A DNA stretch of 17,103 bases from MGOM01 sp035455265. GTDB taxonomy: Bacteria > Chloroflexota > Anaerolineae > Anaerolineales > E44-bin32. The notes under the pieces are model-generated. The model was not told the origin of the DNA. It did no database searches and was given only the letters and a program-made list of their open reading frames with translations. This document shows, one piece after another, positions 5,842-13,299 of the stretch. Made by a program: the position numbers and the translations under genes. The DNA is taken from assembly GCA_035455265.1 (NCBI GenBank), contig DATIFK010000122.1, positions 1 through 17,103 of the forward strand. Direction: 5' to 3'. Numbering within the stretch: position 1 is the first letter of the stretch; each line of letters starts with the position of its first letter.

Positions 5842-7869
5842 ATGGACGCCGCCCAAGCGTTCAGGGAGAGAGTCCGTCAGGCGGTCGGGGACGCCAACCT
5901 GCAGGGCGCGCTCGATCGCAACGCGGTTCGGAGGCGGCAGGGATGGGAGGCAGCTTTCGCCGCCCTGCCCGACGCCGAGGCCGCCCGGCGCGAGGCCCGA
6001 CGCGTCCGCCAGGCGACCCTGGAGAATCTCGATCCGCTGCTGGCCGAGTTTCGCCGGCAGTCGGCCCGCAACGGAGTCCACGTCCACGACGCCGCCACGG
6101 CGGCCGAGGCGTGCAGTCTGGTGGTCGAGATCGCCCGCCGGTCCGGCGTTCGCCGGGTAGCGAAGTCCAAGTCGATCTTGAGCGAGGAGATCGGCCTCAA
6201 CGCCGCGCTGGAGCGGGCGGGGCTGCAGGTTGTCGAGACCGACCTGGGGGAGTTCATCGTCCAGCTGCGGGGCGAGGCTCCGTCGCACATCACCGCGCCC
6301 GCCATTCACCTGACGCGGGACGACGTCGGCCGCACCTTCACCGAACATCTCGGCGTGCCCTTCACCGCCGATATCGAAGCCCTGACGGCGCTGGCGCGCC
6401 GGACCCTGCGCAAGGAGTTCCTCCGCGCCGATATGGGGGTCAGCGGCGCGAACTTCGGTGTGGCGCAGACCGGGACTCTGTGTCTCGTGACCAACGAAGG
6501 CAACGGGCGCATGGTCACGACCCTTCCAAGGATCCATGTGGCATTGATGGGCATGGAACGTCTGGTGCCGACTCTGGAAGATCTGGCGCGCATGCTGGTC
6601 GTGCTGCCGCGCGCCGCCACCGGCCAGACGCAAACGAGCTACGTCACGTTCCTGCAGACTCCCAGGCGCCCGGACGAGTCCGAAGGGCCGGCCGAGCGGC
6701 ATGTCATCTTGGTGGACAACGGACGTCTGCGGATGAGGGCCACGCCGATGGCGGAGGCGTTGCTGTGCATCCGCTGCGGGGCGTGCCTGAACGCCTGCCC
6801 CGTCTACCGCGAGATCGGGGGCCATGCCTACGCCAGTGTCTACCCGGGTCCCATTGGCTCGGTGGTGGCCCCGTCGATCTTCGGCCTGACCGCGTTCGGG
6901 CACCTGGCGCGCGCTTCGACGTTGTGCGGTGCTTGCCGGGAGGCCTGCCCGGTCGACATCGATCTACCGCGGCTCCTGCTCGAGCTCCGCCACGAGACCG
7001 TTCGGGCCGCGCCGGCCAGCCGCCGCAGCTGGCGCTGGGCCATGCGATCCTTCTCCTGGGTGACGGCGACGACGACTCGCTATCGCTTCGCCCTGCGTTC
7101 GGCGGCCTTGCTCCTGTCGATGTGGCCAAGGCTCAACGGTTGGATCCGTCGGCTGCCGCCTCCGCTGTCGGCCTGGACTCACGGACGCGATTTCCCTGTG
7201 CCGGCCCTCCGACCTTTCCGTGATCGCTGGCGGGATCTGGCCGGGCGCGCCGAACCGCAGACGGCCGCCGCACCGTCCGGCCCAACAACGCTTCCTCGAG
7301 GTGAACGACCTGAGTTCGTCGTCGACGCACGGGAGGTCTTCGTTGCACAGGCGAAAGCCGCGGGCGCGGAGGTTGTGCGGACGACTCGAGAAGGCCTATC
7401 CGCTTCGGCAGCGGCCGTGCTTGCCGACGACAAGGGATCCGCGATCCTTGTCTCCGACCGACTGGACCCTGCCATGGTCCTTCTCTTGGATGGCCTACCG
7501 GCGCGCGAGTTGGAGTGGGTCGAGGCTGCGGCCGATCAAGACCGATCGGGGTTCGAGGATGTCCCGGCCGGCGTGACGGGGGTCGAGGCTGCACTGGCGG
7601 ATACGGGTTCGCTGGTGCTGCTCTCCGGTGAAGGCCGATCCCTCTTGGCGTCTCTGCTTCCCCGCCTGCACCTCGCCGTCGTTCCCGCCTCGAGGATCCG
7701 CCCATCGCTTGCGGCCTGGCTGCAGGAGGGCGGTGACCGGCGGATCACATCGGTCTCCCAGGCTGTCCTGGTGACCGGCCCCTCGCGCACGGCCGATATC
7801 GAGATGACATTGACCGTCGGGGTGCACGGGCCGGGGAGGCTGGTGATTCTTCTGGTCGAAGACGCCTAG
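5842..7869 (+). CDS. lutB: LutB-LutC fusion protein of lactate oxidation complex
   Basis: The 675-residue protein joins two normally separate subunits. Residues 1-300 are a LUD domain (SKSILSEEIGLN at 109-120, GVSGANFGVAQTGT at 199-212). Two 4Fe-4S clusters follow, C309/C312/C315/C319 and C362/C365/C369. Residues 380-470 match the arginine/tryptophan-rich LutB C-terminal region (DUF3390-like). A proline/alanine linker (about 470-490) leads to a second LUD domain typical of LutC (about 490-675), with GVTGVEAALADTGSLVLLSG (578-597), TGPSRTADIE (645-654) and GVHGP (660-664). With LutA it would oxidise L-lactate to pyruvate at the cytoplasmic face. The ATG is two bases beyond the lutA stop and has no strong ribosome-binding site, so translational coupling is likely. 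No separate lutC occurs in the window, consistent with the fusion being functional. Confidence 0.93.
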   Translation: MDAAQAFRERVRQAVGDANLQGALDRNAVRRRQGWEAAFAALPDAEAARREARRVRQATLENLDPLLAEFRRQSARNGVHVHDAATAAEACSLVVEIARRSGVRRVAKSKSILSEEIGLNAALERAGLQVVETDLGEFIVQLRGEAPSHITAPAIHLTRDDVGRTFTEHLGVPFTADIEALTALARRTLRKEFLRADMGVSGANFGVAQTGTLCLVTNEGNGRMVTTLPRIHVALMGMERLVPTLEDLARMLVVLPRAATGQTQTSYVTFLQTPRRPDESEGPAERHVILVDNGRLRMRATPMAEALLCIRCGACLNACPVYREIGGHAYASVYPGPIGSVVAPSIFGLTAFGHLARASTLCGACREACPVDIDLPRLLLELRHETVRAAPASRRSWRWAMRSFSWVTATTTRYRFALRSAALLLSMWPRLNGWIRRLPPPLSAWTHGRDFPVPALRPFRDRWRDLAGRAEPQTAAAPSGPTTLPRGERPEFVVDAREVFVAQAKAAGAEVVRTTREGLSASAAAVLADDKGSAILVSDRLDPAMVLLLDGLPARELEWVEAAADQDRSGFEDVPAGVTGVEAALADTGSLVLLSGEGRSLLASLLPRLHLAVVPASRIRPSLAAWLQEGGDRRITSVSQAVLVTGPSRTADIEMTLTVGVHGPGRLVILLVEDA

Positions 7870-7888
7870 CCACTTGGCGAATTGTTTG

Positions 7889-7950
7889 GGGGCGAAGCAT
7901 GCTGGACGCCCATGCTCCGGCATCGGAGGGGCGAAGCATGCTTCGCCCCT
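7889..7950. repeat. Palindromic repeat with a half copy, between convergent genes
   Basis: Bases 7927-7950 form a perfect 24 bp palindrome centred on GCATGC. Its left part GGGGCGAAGCATGC is also present at 7889-7902. The pair fills most of the 100 bp between the end of lutBC and the end of the PIG-L gene. A dispersed intergenic repeat is the likely explanation; because it is symmetric it could act as a transcription end for both genes, though no T-run is seen. Confidence 0.7.
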
Positions 7951-7969
7951 ACACCACTTCCGGCTCGCG

Positions 7970-8815
7970 CTACGCCAACCCGCCGAACAGATCGCGCTCG
8001 TGCAGCCCGCGCGGCGCCGGCGGATAGCTTCGCATGAACGTCTCGCCACCCTCGCTCATCCACATCCAGAAGCGGGTGAAGCCGCGAATGGGCATTTGCT
8101 GGCTGGCATGGCACGCCGACGCCAGGCGCTTGCGTTCCGCCACCGGCCGGATATTGATGCGCGTATGGACCGGGAAGCTCTCGTTGGCGATCTCGGCCAG
8201 ATCGATATCCCGATTCGTCCCGAAACGAGTCCCGCGTCCCAAGAGCCGCAACACGGGCAGGAGCAGTCGCAGGGCGCGCCGCGGGAAGGTGCTGAAGTAC
8301 AGCCTCTGAGGTTGGAAGGGCGGCAGGTCTTCGAGGCGGACCTTCGGATCCGCGGCGTCGGCGAAGGCGCGCACCGTGGCGTTGTGAATGGCGATGTGGT
8401 CGGGGTGGTGGTAGCCGCCGACGGGGTCGAAGGTGATGACGACCTGAGGCTGCAGGCGACGGATCCATGGAGTGATCTTGGCGGCGACGTCCTCGACGGG
8501 TGCGCGCACGAGCGCCTGCGGGTGGTTGTTGTCGGGTGAGCCGGCCATCCCGGAGTCGCGGTAACCGAGGAAGTTCACGCTCGCCAGGCCGAGGTGGATG
8601 GCGGCGCAGCGCAGTTCCGCCTCGCGTAAGTCGCCGACACTGGCGTACCCCTTGAGCATGTCGGGCGGCACGGTGCCGACCTCGCCGCGGGTGGCGCACA
8701 GAACATGAACGGCGACGCCGCGGCTGGCGTACAGGGCTAAGGTGCCGCCGGTGCCGAAAGTCTCATCATCCGGATGCGCGAAAACGGCGAGCAAGGTGCG
8801 TTTGGGTGTATCCAT
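7970..8815 (-). CDS. PIG-L/LmbE family zinc deacetylase
   Basis: The 281-residue protein has the PIG-L signature AHPDDE (residues 13-18), giving zinc ligands H14 and D17 and catalytic D16, and a second motif HHPDH (136-140) supplying the third histidine. Family members remove acetyl groups from N-acetylglucosaminyl conjugates (MshB, BshB, Mca, PIG-L). The substrate here is unknown: no mycothiol or bacillithiol gene is adjacent, and a sugar-modifying role near the epimerase would be speculation. No signal peptide is visible, so it is probably cytoplasmic. The ATG at 8815 starts ten residues before the motif, the usual distance. A GTG at 8845 would add ten residues with no better ribosome site. 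It is the last gene of the minus-strand cluster, 90 bp after yjbQ, and may have its own promoter. Confidence 0.9.
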   Translation of the reverse strand: MDTPKRTLLAVFAHPDDETFGTGGTLALYASRGVAVHVLCATRGEVGTVPPDMLKGYASVGDLREAELRCAAIHLGLASVNFLGYRDSGMAGSPDNNHPQALVRAPVEDVAAKITPWIRRLQPQVVITFDPVGGYHHPDHIAIHNATVRAFADAADPKVRLEDLPPFQPQRLYFSTFPRRALRLLLPVLRLLGRGTRFGTNRDIDLAEIANESFPVHTRINIRPVAERKRLASACHASQQMPIRGFTRFWMWMSEGGETFMRSYPPAPRGLHERDLFGGLA

Positions 8816-8835
8816 GGTCACCGGCGAAGGTCGAC

Positions 8836-8841
8836 ATGATA
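8836..8841 (-). promoter_or_regulatory. Candidate -10 box for the PIG-L gene
   Basis: TATCAT on the minus strand lies about 20 bases upstream of the ATG at 8815. No good -35 box accompanies it, so this is tentative. It would allow the PIG-L gene to be expressed apart from yjbQ. Confidence 0.3.
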
Positions 8842-8845
8842 CCAC

Positions 8846-8887
8846 CAGTGGTCATGGGCCAGAAGGACACCCACTGGCTGACCACTG
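8846..8887. repeat. Long hairpin between yjbQ and the PIG-L gene
   Basis: CAGTGGTCA (8846-8854) pairs with TGACCACTG (8879-8887), and inside it GCCAG (8858-8862) pairs with CTGGC (8874-8878). Bases 8879-8904 add more GACCAC-type units, so the stretch resembles a degenerate TGGTCAGTGG-type dispersed repeat. No T-run follows. It could weaken read-through from yjbQ. Confidence 0.6.
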
Positions 8888-8905
8888 ACCCCGACCACGG
8901 ACCAC

Positions 8906-9325
8906 TCACGCATCGCCCATCATCTGCACCACCAGCGCGCGGCTGCGCGGCCGGACGTCGAAGTCGATGAAGATCACCTGCTGCCAGGTCCCAAGAAGCA
9001 TCTGTCCCGCCTGGACCGGGATGGTCAGAGATGGCTTGAGGAGAGCCGATCGGATGTGGGCATGGCCGTTGCCGTCGCCCCAAGCCTCATTGTGTCGATA
9101 CTCCTCGTCGGGAGGAACGAGCCGGTCGAGCACCCGCCGCAGGTCCTCCAGAGCGCCGGGCTCGTTCTCGATCGTGGTGATGGCACTCGTCGACGACGGG
9201 GCGAACACGGTCAGCAGGCCCTCCGTCAGGCCCGATTCCTGAAGCAGTCGCTGCAGCTCCGGCGTCAGGTCATGGATATCGGCATGGCCGCGCGTGCGCA
9301 GCCGCAGTTGCTGCGTGCGAACCAT
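8906..9325 (-). CDS. yjbQ: YjbQ/UPF0047 family protein
   Basis: The 139-residue protein matches the length and sequence of the YjbQ (UPF0047) family, whose members show weak thiamine-phosphate synthase activity in vitro but whose true role is unsettled. Visible family features are the serine/threonine-rich APSSTSAITTIENEPGALEDL (about residues 42-62), RHNEAWGDGNGHAHIRSALL (about 76-95) and GTWQQVIFIDFDVRPRSR near the C-terminus; the conserved histidines sit in the middle segment. It is a small cytoplasmic single-domain protein. The start at 9325 is firm: AGGAGG lies about five bases upstream, the strongest ribosome site in the window. It follows the GGDEF gene by 26 bp. Confidence 0.92.
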   Translation of the reverse strand: MVRTQQLRLRTRGHADIHDLTPELQRLLQESGLTEGLLTVFAPSSTSAITTIENEPGALEDLRRVLDRLVPPDEEYRHNEAWGDGNGHAHIRSALLKPSLTIPVQAGQMLLGTWQQVIFIDFDVRPRSRALVVQMMGDA

Positions 9326-9351
9326 GGCTCCTCCTGGGTTCTGGAAGACCG

Positions 9352-10500
9352 TCAGACGGGGCGGACCGGCTCGACGTCGTCGTGTTCGGCCTGCGTGCGC
9401 GTATGGTCCTGGCCGTCGGCTTTGGCCATGTACTGGGCATCATCGGCGCGGGCGAGGATGTCATCGATGGTCGAATCGGCGTCCCGCAGCTGGGCCACAC
9501 CGGCGCAGAAGGTGAGAGAGGGCACGGCGGCGCCGAATTGGTGCACGTAGGCTGCCATTGCTTTGCGGAGCTTGGCGGCGACGTTGACGGCCCCCGGCTG
9601 GAGGGTCTCGGGCAGCAGGACGGCGAACTCATCGCCGCCGATGCGGGCCAGCAGGTCGGTCGAGCGTAGGACGGCCTGCATCGAACGGCCGACGCCGCGC
9701 AGGATGTCGTCGCCGAACAAGTGGCCGAAGCGATCGTTGACTTCCTTGAAACCGTCGAGGTCGAGGTAGATCAACGACAGAGGCCGGTGGTGCCGGCGGG
9801 CGCGCGAAAACTCACGCTGGAGCTGTTCCATGAAGAAGCGCCGGTTGGCCAGGTCGGTGAGCGGGTCGGTGTGGGCCAGCGCCGTCATCTGCTCGGTCTG
9901 CCGGTGCAAGCGGCCGATGGTTTCGCGGATGTGCCGCATGAGCGTGTCGAGAATGGCGGCCGAGCCGAAGGCCACAAGTCCCTGCACGAGCAGGAAGATC
10001 CAGCCGGTCGTGGAATCGAAGGGGAAGTACCCGGCCGGCGCCGCCCCGCGGGCGTACATCCAACCGAGCGCGTTGGCTACGACGGAGGCACCGGCGAACA
10101 GGTAGCCGGCCGCCGGACCCACCAAAGCGCCGGCGACCAGGATGGAGAAGAGGTAGGCCGGGTTCACCAGGTACACGTCGCCCGGGGCGAACACCAGATT
10201 GAGGGCCGGATAGGCGAAGAAGGCCGTCGCCATCAGGTATCCGGCTTCGATCAACCGGTCGCGCCGTATCCAGAACCAGCCCAGGAACAGGACCAGGATC
10301 AGCAGGCCGATGGCCGCGGCGTCGTATTCCAGGGCGTGGCCGGGCGGGACGTGGTTCTGGGCGAAGAGGATGGCCTCGAAAACGAGCCACAGGGCGACGA
10401 TGGCGAACGAGCCCCGCAGGGCCGTGCGCGCCACCTGGCGCCGGAAGATGCGCTCTTCGGCTTCGAGGCGAGGCAGGAAGAGGTTGCGGATGGGCCTCAT
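9352..10500 (-). CDS. Membrane-bound diguanylate cyclase (GGDEF)
   Basis: The 382-residue protein probably makes cyclic di-GMP from two GTP. About six hydrophobic segments (residues 26-190) form a membrane sensor region of no recognised named family. A GGDEF domain follows at about 207-360, opening with DPLTDLANRRFFMEQL (212-227). The catalytic motif is intact, RIGGDEF with GGDEF at 288-292, and RSTD at 279-282 sits five residues before it as an RxxD product-inhibition site, so feedback control by c-di-GMP is expected. No EAL or HD-GYP domain or effector is seen nearby. The ATG at 10500 has no clear Shine-Dalgarno; a GTG immediately before it is equally possible. It lies 19 bp after fabI, so it is probably translated from the same message. 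Confidence 0.92.
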   Translation of the reverse strand: MRPIRNLFLPRLEAEERIFRRQVARTALRGSFAIVALWLVFEAILFAQNHVPPGHALEYDAAAIGLLILVLFLGWFWIRRDRLIEAGYLMATAFFAYPALNLVFAPGDVYLVNPAYLFSILVAGALVGPAAGYLFAGASVVANALGWMYARGAAPAGYFPFDSTTGWIFLLVQGLVAFGSAAILDTLMRHIRETIGRLHRQTEQMTALAHTDPLTDLANRRFFMEQLQREFSRARRHHRPLSLIYLDLDGFKEVNDRFGHLFGDDILRGVGRSMQAVLRSTDLLARIGGDEFAVLLPETLQPGAVNVAAKLRKAMAAYVHQFGAAVPSLTFCAGVAQLRDADSTIDDILARADDAQYMAKADGQDHTRTQAEHDDVEPVRPV

Positions 10501-10519
10501 CACGGCGGCGGGGGAGTGG

Positions 10520-11317
10520 TCAGGAGGATGGACCTTCGGTCGGTGAGGGAATTCCGAGAATATTGTAGCCGGAGTCGACGAACAGGATCTCGCCGGTGGT
10601 GGCCGAGGCCAGGTCCGAGCACAGCCACACGGCGGCCGCCCCGACGTCGTCGATGGTGATGTTGCGGCGCAGGGGCGTCTGCTCGGCGTACTGCGAGTAC
10701 ATCGACTTGAACCCGGCCACGCCGGCCGCTGCCAGCGTGCGCACCGGGCCGGCGGAAATAGCGTTGACCCGGATCCCGCTTGGCCCCAGGTCGGCCGCAA
10801 GGTAGCGCGTCGTCGATTCGAGGGCGGCCTTGGCGACCCCCATGATGTTGTACGAAGGGACCACCCGCTCGCCGGCGTTGTAGGTCAGGGTCAGCATCGA
10901 GCCGCCGGCGGTCATCAAGGGGGCGGCGGCGCGCGCCAGGGCGATGAGCGAGTAGACGCTGATCTCCATCGTGAGGGCGAAACCGCCGCGGCTGGTCTTC
11001 AGGAACCTCCCCGATAGCTCATCGCGGCCGGCATAGGCAATGGCGTGGACGAGGATGTCGATTCGTCCCAGCTCGGTGGCGGCCTTGGCGAACAGGGCGT
11101 CGATCTCCCCATCCTGGGTGACGTCGCAAGGCTCGACGAACGTCGCGCCGACCGTCTCGGCCAGGGGCCGGACACGCCGCTCGAGTTTGTCCATCGCATA
11201 GGAGAACGCCAGGTGGGCTCCATGCTGATGAAAGGCACGCGCGATCCCCCAGGCGATGGAGTGATCGTTGGCGACGCCGAACACCAGGGCGGTCTTGCCT
11301 TCCAGCAGTTGGGTCAT
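10520..11317 (-). CDS. fabI: Enoyl-[acyl-carrier-protein] reductase (NADH)
   Basis: The 265-residue short-chain dehydrogenase-like enzyme catalyses the last, NAD(P)H-dependent step of fatty acid elongation. The cofactor motif GVANDHSIAWGIA (14-26) has the FabI-type spacing. The catalytic residues fall at exactly E. coli positions: Y146 (LTYNAGERV), Y156 and K163 (SYNIMGVAK). ISAGPVRTLAAAGV (188-201) and the C-terminal TGEILFVDSGYNILG are also characteristic, distinguishing it from generic SDR enzymes. The start is supported by AAGGAG about eight bases upstream. Its ATG shares four bases (ATGA) with the stop of the preceding glycosylase gene, so translation is coupled. Its place between a DNA-repair gene and a GGDEF gene, not in a fab cluster, is unusual. 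Confidence 0.95.
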   Translation of the reverse strand: MTQLLEGKTALVFGVANDHSIAWGIARAFHQHGAHLAFSYAMDKLERRVRPLAETVGATFVEPCDVTQDGEIDALFAKAATELGRIDILVHAIAYAGRDELSGRFLKTSRGGFALTMEISVYSLIALARAAAPLMTAGGSMLTLTYNAGERVVPSYNIMGVAKAALESTTRYLAADLGPSGIRVNAISAGPVRTLAAAGVAGFKSMYSQYAEQTPLRRNITIDDVGAAAVWLCSDLASATTGEILFVDSGYNILGIPSPTEGPSS

Positions 11318-11934
11318 CCCCGCGTCTCCTTCGGTGGCACCGCCTGTAGAAGGCGGAAGCGCCAGGGCATGCTCTTCCACGGCTCCGGCACCGTGTTTAA
11401 CCCCACACGCGGCCCGGCGGTTACCGGTCCGCCTCGCCGGAGACGGCTGGTCTCGAGGAACAGGCGCGCCTCGGCCGAGCACAGGTCGTGGCCGTTGAGG
11501 CGTCCGTCGATCGACAGCGCCTGGCACAACTTGGCCGGGCCGTCGGCCAGGCGTTCGTCCGGCACACGGCCGCGGCGTCGTCGCATCGTCGCCAGGCCCT
11601 CATCGGGGAGCAGGCCGCGCAGCAGCACCGCCGCCGGACGGCCGTCCGCCTCGGTAACGATGTTCAGGCACCAGTGCATGCCGTAGGTGAAGGACACGTA
11701 GGCGTGTCCGGGGGGGCCCCACATGACCTCGTTGCGCCGCGTGCGGCCGACGTGGGCGTGGCAGCCGAGGTCCTCAGGTCCAATGTAGGCCTCGGCCTCG
11801 ACGATCCATCCGCTCAGGCGGCGGCCGCGTTCGAGGCGCACCAGGCGCCGGCCGAGCAGATCGCGGGCGACCTCGAGCGTCGGGCGGGCGAAGAAGGTGC
11901 GGGGAAGACGCCCCGAAGCGCCGCGGGCCGTCAT
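11314..11934 (-). CDS. mpg: 3-methyladenine DNA glycosylase (AAG/MPG family)
   Basis: The 206-residue enzyme removes alkylated or deaminated purines from DNA in base-excision repair. VEAEAYIGPED (45-55), RTRRNEVMWGPPGHAYVSFTYGMHWCLNIV (about 64-93) and the LADGPAKLCQAL segment are diagnostic. E48, Y50 and H59 line up with E125, Y127 and H136 of human AAG, so the catalytic base and the residues flanking the flipped base are kept. Length is normal for bacterial members. The ATG at 11934 overlaps the epimerase stop as ATGA, and its own stop overlaps the fabI start in the same way, so all three are translated from one message. No damage-responsive operator was noticed. Confidence 0.94.
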   Translation of the reverse strand: MTARGASGRLPRTFFARPTLEVARDLLGRRLVRLERGRRLSGWIVEAEAYIGPEDLGCHAHVGRTRRNEVMWGPPGHAYVSFTYGMHWCLNIVTEADGRPAAVLLRGLLPDEGLATMRRRRGRVPDERLADGPAKLCQALSIDGRLNGHDLCSAEARLFLETSRLRRGGPVTAGPRVGLNTVPEPWKSMPWRFRLLQAVPPKETRG

Positions 11935-12869
11935 TCGACCCGGACTCGTTGCAGTCGCGGGTCGCGCGTGATCATCCGGCTCAGGCCTTCGGCGAGCGGG
12001 ACGCGCGTGGTGTAGCCGAGCTTGCGCGCCGCCAGGCCGATGTCGGCCGCCATGCGCGACGTACCCGGGTCCTGGTTGTCCTGGTAGATCCATTCGGCGC
12101 TGGCGCCGGTGACTTCCAGGATCTGCTGCACCAGCTCGCGGATGCTCGTCTCGACGCCCGAGCCGACGTTGATGACCAGGCGGTCGATGGTGGGCGCGGT
12201 GGCGGCGGCGACCATGGCTTCGACGACGTCGTCGACGAAGACGAAGTCGCGCGTCTGTTCACCCCGGCCGTGGATCACCAGCGTCCCGCCGCGGGCTGCC
12301 TGGCGTAGGAAGTGCGGGATGACAGGTGGGTGCGCTGCGGGAAGGGGCTGCCCGGGCCCGTAGGCGTTGAAGACTCGCAGGGCTACCGTCTCGATCGACC
12401 ACAGCGAGCCGATGGTGCGGACGTAGTACTCGGCCGCCAGCTTCGAGACGGCGTAGGGGGAGCGAGGATTGGGAATGCTGTCCTCGCGCAGCGGTTGGTC
12501 GGCCTGGTCTCCATAGACGGCGCCGGACGAGATCAGGACGACGCGCTTGACGCCGACGTCGCGCATCGCCTCCATGACGCTGACCGTGCCGCCGACGTTG
12601 ACGGCGTTGTACTCGCGGGGGTAGAGCACCGACTCGGGCACCGACACGCGGGCCGCCAGGTGGTAGACGCAGTCGATGTCCTGCAGGAGCGTCCACAGTT
12701 TGGGGCGGTCGACGACATCGCCGCGGGTGAACAGCACGTCTGAATCGAGACGCTGAGGGTCGCCGGCGGAGAGGTCGTCGAGGCCGCGAACCTGGTGGCC
12801 CTCCCGCGCGAGACGATTGGCGAGGGCGGAACCCAGGAACCCGGCGGCGCCGGTGACGAGAAAGTTCAT
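11931..12869 (-). CDS. NAD-dependent epimerase/dehydratase (extended SDR, UDP-sugar type)
   Basis: The 312-residue protein is an extended short-chain dehydrogenase acting on nucleotide sugars, most like UDP-glucose 4-epimerases. The Rossmann motif TGAAGFLG spans 6-13, DDLSAG (31-36) follows strand two, and the catalytic set is SSGAVYG (114-120) plus YAVSK with Y139 and K143. A substrate-binding NAYGPGQPLP segment and RDFVFVDDV near the C-terminal domain fit the family. The precise reaction (4-epimerase or dehydratase) cannot be fixed from sequence alone. The ATG at 12869 has no strong ribosome site and follows a leader of about 39 nt with a hairpin. It is the first gene of a message continuing through the glycosylase and fabI. 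Confidence 0.92.
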   Translation of the reverse strand: MNFLVTGAAGFLGSALANRLAREGHQVRGLDDLSAGDPQRLDSDVLFTRGDVVDRPKLWTLLQDIDCVYHLAARVSVPESVLYPREYNAVNVGGTVSVMEAMRDVGVKRVVLISSGAVYGDQADQPLREDSIPNPRSPYAVSKLAAEYYVRTIGSLWSIETVALRVFNAYGPGQPLPAAHPPVIPHFLRQAARGGTLVIHGRGEQTRDFVFVDDVVEAMVAAATAPTIDRLVINVGSGVETSIRELVQQILEVTGASAEWIYQDNQDPGTSRMAADIGLAARKLGYTTRVPLAEGLSRMITRDPRLQRVRVE

Positions 12870-12886
12870 TCCAGTGGGGGAAATAG

Positions 12887-12904
12887 CGGCGGCCCAAGCC
12901 GCCG
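12887..12904 (-). promoter_or_regulatory. Hairpin in the epimerase 5' leader
   Basis: A 7 bp GC-only stem (12887-12893 with 12898-12904) with a four-base loop lies about 18 bases before the start codon, inside the predicted leader. It may affect translation of the operon or simply be a repeat; no known riboswitch pattern was recognised. Confidence 0.45.
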
Positions 12905-12914
12905 ACGGACCGGC

Positions 12915-12923
12915 ATTATAGCA
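12915..12923 (-). promoter_or_regulatory. Extended -10 promoter of the epimerase operon
   Basis: The minus strand reads TGCTATAAT, a perfect TATAAT with the TGn extension. No -35 consensus is found at 16-18 bp, as is common for extended -10 promoters. It places the start point about 39 bases before the epimerase ATG. Confidence 0.65.
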
Positions 12924-13265
12924 TTGAAGGTGGCTACGCCTCCGGCCCGGCCGTAGACACCTCCATCCATTTCGTCAGGTTCAGCGGCCGGCGTCCCAAG
13001 CATGGGTCTCTCGGACCCCCACGCTGGCCCCCGTTCGGGCCGCACGGCGTCAAGACCGTCTCGCCGCCTCGGCGGACCCGGGTGAGGGCGGTTGTCGCCA
13101 GGCAGCAAGGGAAGGCACGATTCGCCGCAGCCCGCTAGCGTCAGCCGAGCCAACGCCATCGGGCTCCCCCACGCACTCGTGCGGCGCAGCGAAGTTGCCC
13201 ATGCACGTCGGGAGTAAAGCCCTCCCCCTGCCTCCAGGAGAAGGAATGGCGGGAGAGGCCGAGCG

Positions 13266-13293
13266 TTGACAGCGCCGGGCGGGGCGGTAAGAT
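13266..13293 (+). promoter_or_regulatory. Consensus promoter giving a leaderless transcript
   Basis: A perfect TTGACA (13266-13271) and TAAGAT (13288-13293) are separated by 16 bp. The -10 box ends six bases before the ATG at 13300, so transcription should begin at or next to the start codon. No Shine-Dalgarno precedes this ATG, consistent with leaderless translation. Confidence 0.7.
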
Positions 13294-13299
13294 GCTCCC

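Larger units (their letters stand above)
12870..13299. other. 430 bp intergenic region with hairpins and two outward promoters
   Basis: The left end carries the epimerase promoter and leader, the right end the promoter of the metallopeptidase-like gene. Between them (about 12930-13260) no coding sequence is convincing. Several short GC-rich hairpins can be drawn: CTACG/CGTAG at 12934-12957, a GGGTC/GACCC pair near 13006-13020, GGCCC/GGGCC near 13026-13041, and CCGC(CTCG)GCGG near 13063-13074. These might form a structured RNA or be repeat remnants. No tRNA, SRP or other known RNA could be confirmed. Confidence 0.45.

Noticed and set aside
5815..6903. Minus-strand open frame opposite lutB
   Set aside because: No family resemblance and fully covered by the conserved LutB reading frame.
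5400..7223. 607-codon open frame over lutA and lutB in a third frame
   Set aside because: Arginine/glycine/serine-rich shadow; the other frames encode well-conserved LutA and LutB-LutC.
8841..8904. Possible CRISPR-like repeats (GACCAC units)
   Set aside because: The units are short, irregular and not separated by constant-length spacers, and no cas gene is present.
9721..10659. Plus-strand open frame opposite the GGDEF gene and fabI
   Set aside because: Glycine/glutamate/arginine-rich shadow of two firmly identified genes.
13098..13125. SRP RNA-like string (GCCAGGCAGCAAGGGAAGGC)
   Set aside because: It resembles the 3' side of an SRP domain-IV core, but the essential GGAAGG loop between CCAGG and CAGCA is missing, as is a matching 5' arm. 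A covariance-model search would be decisive; a significant hit would reverse this.
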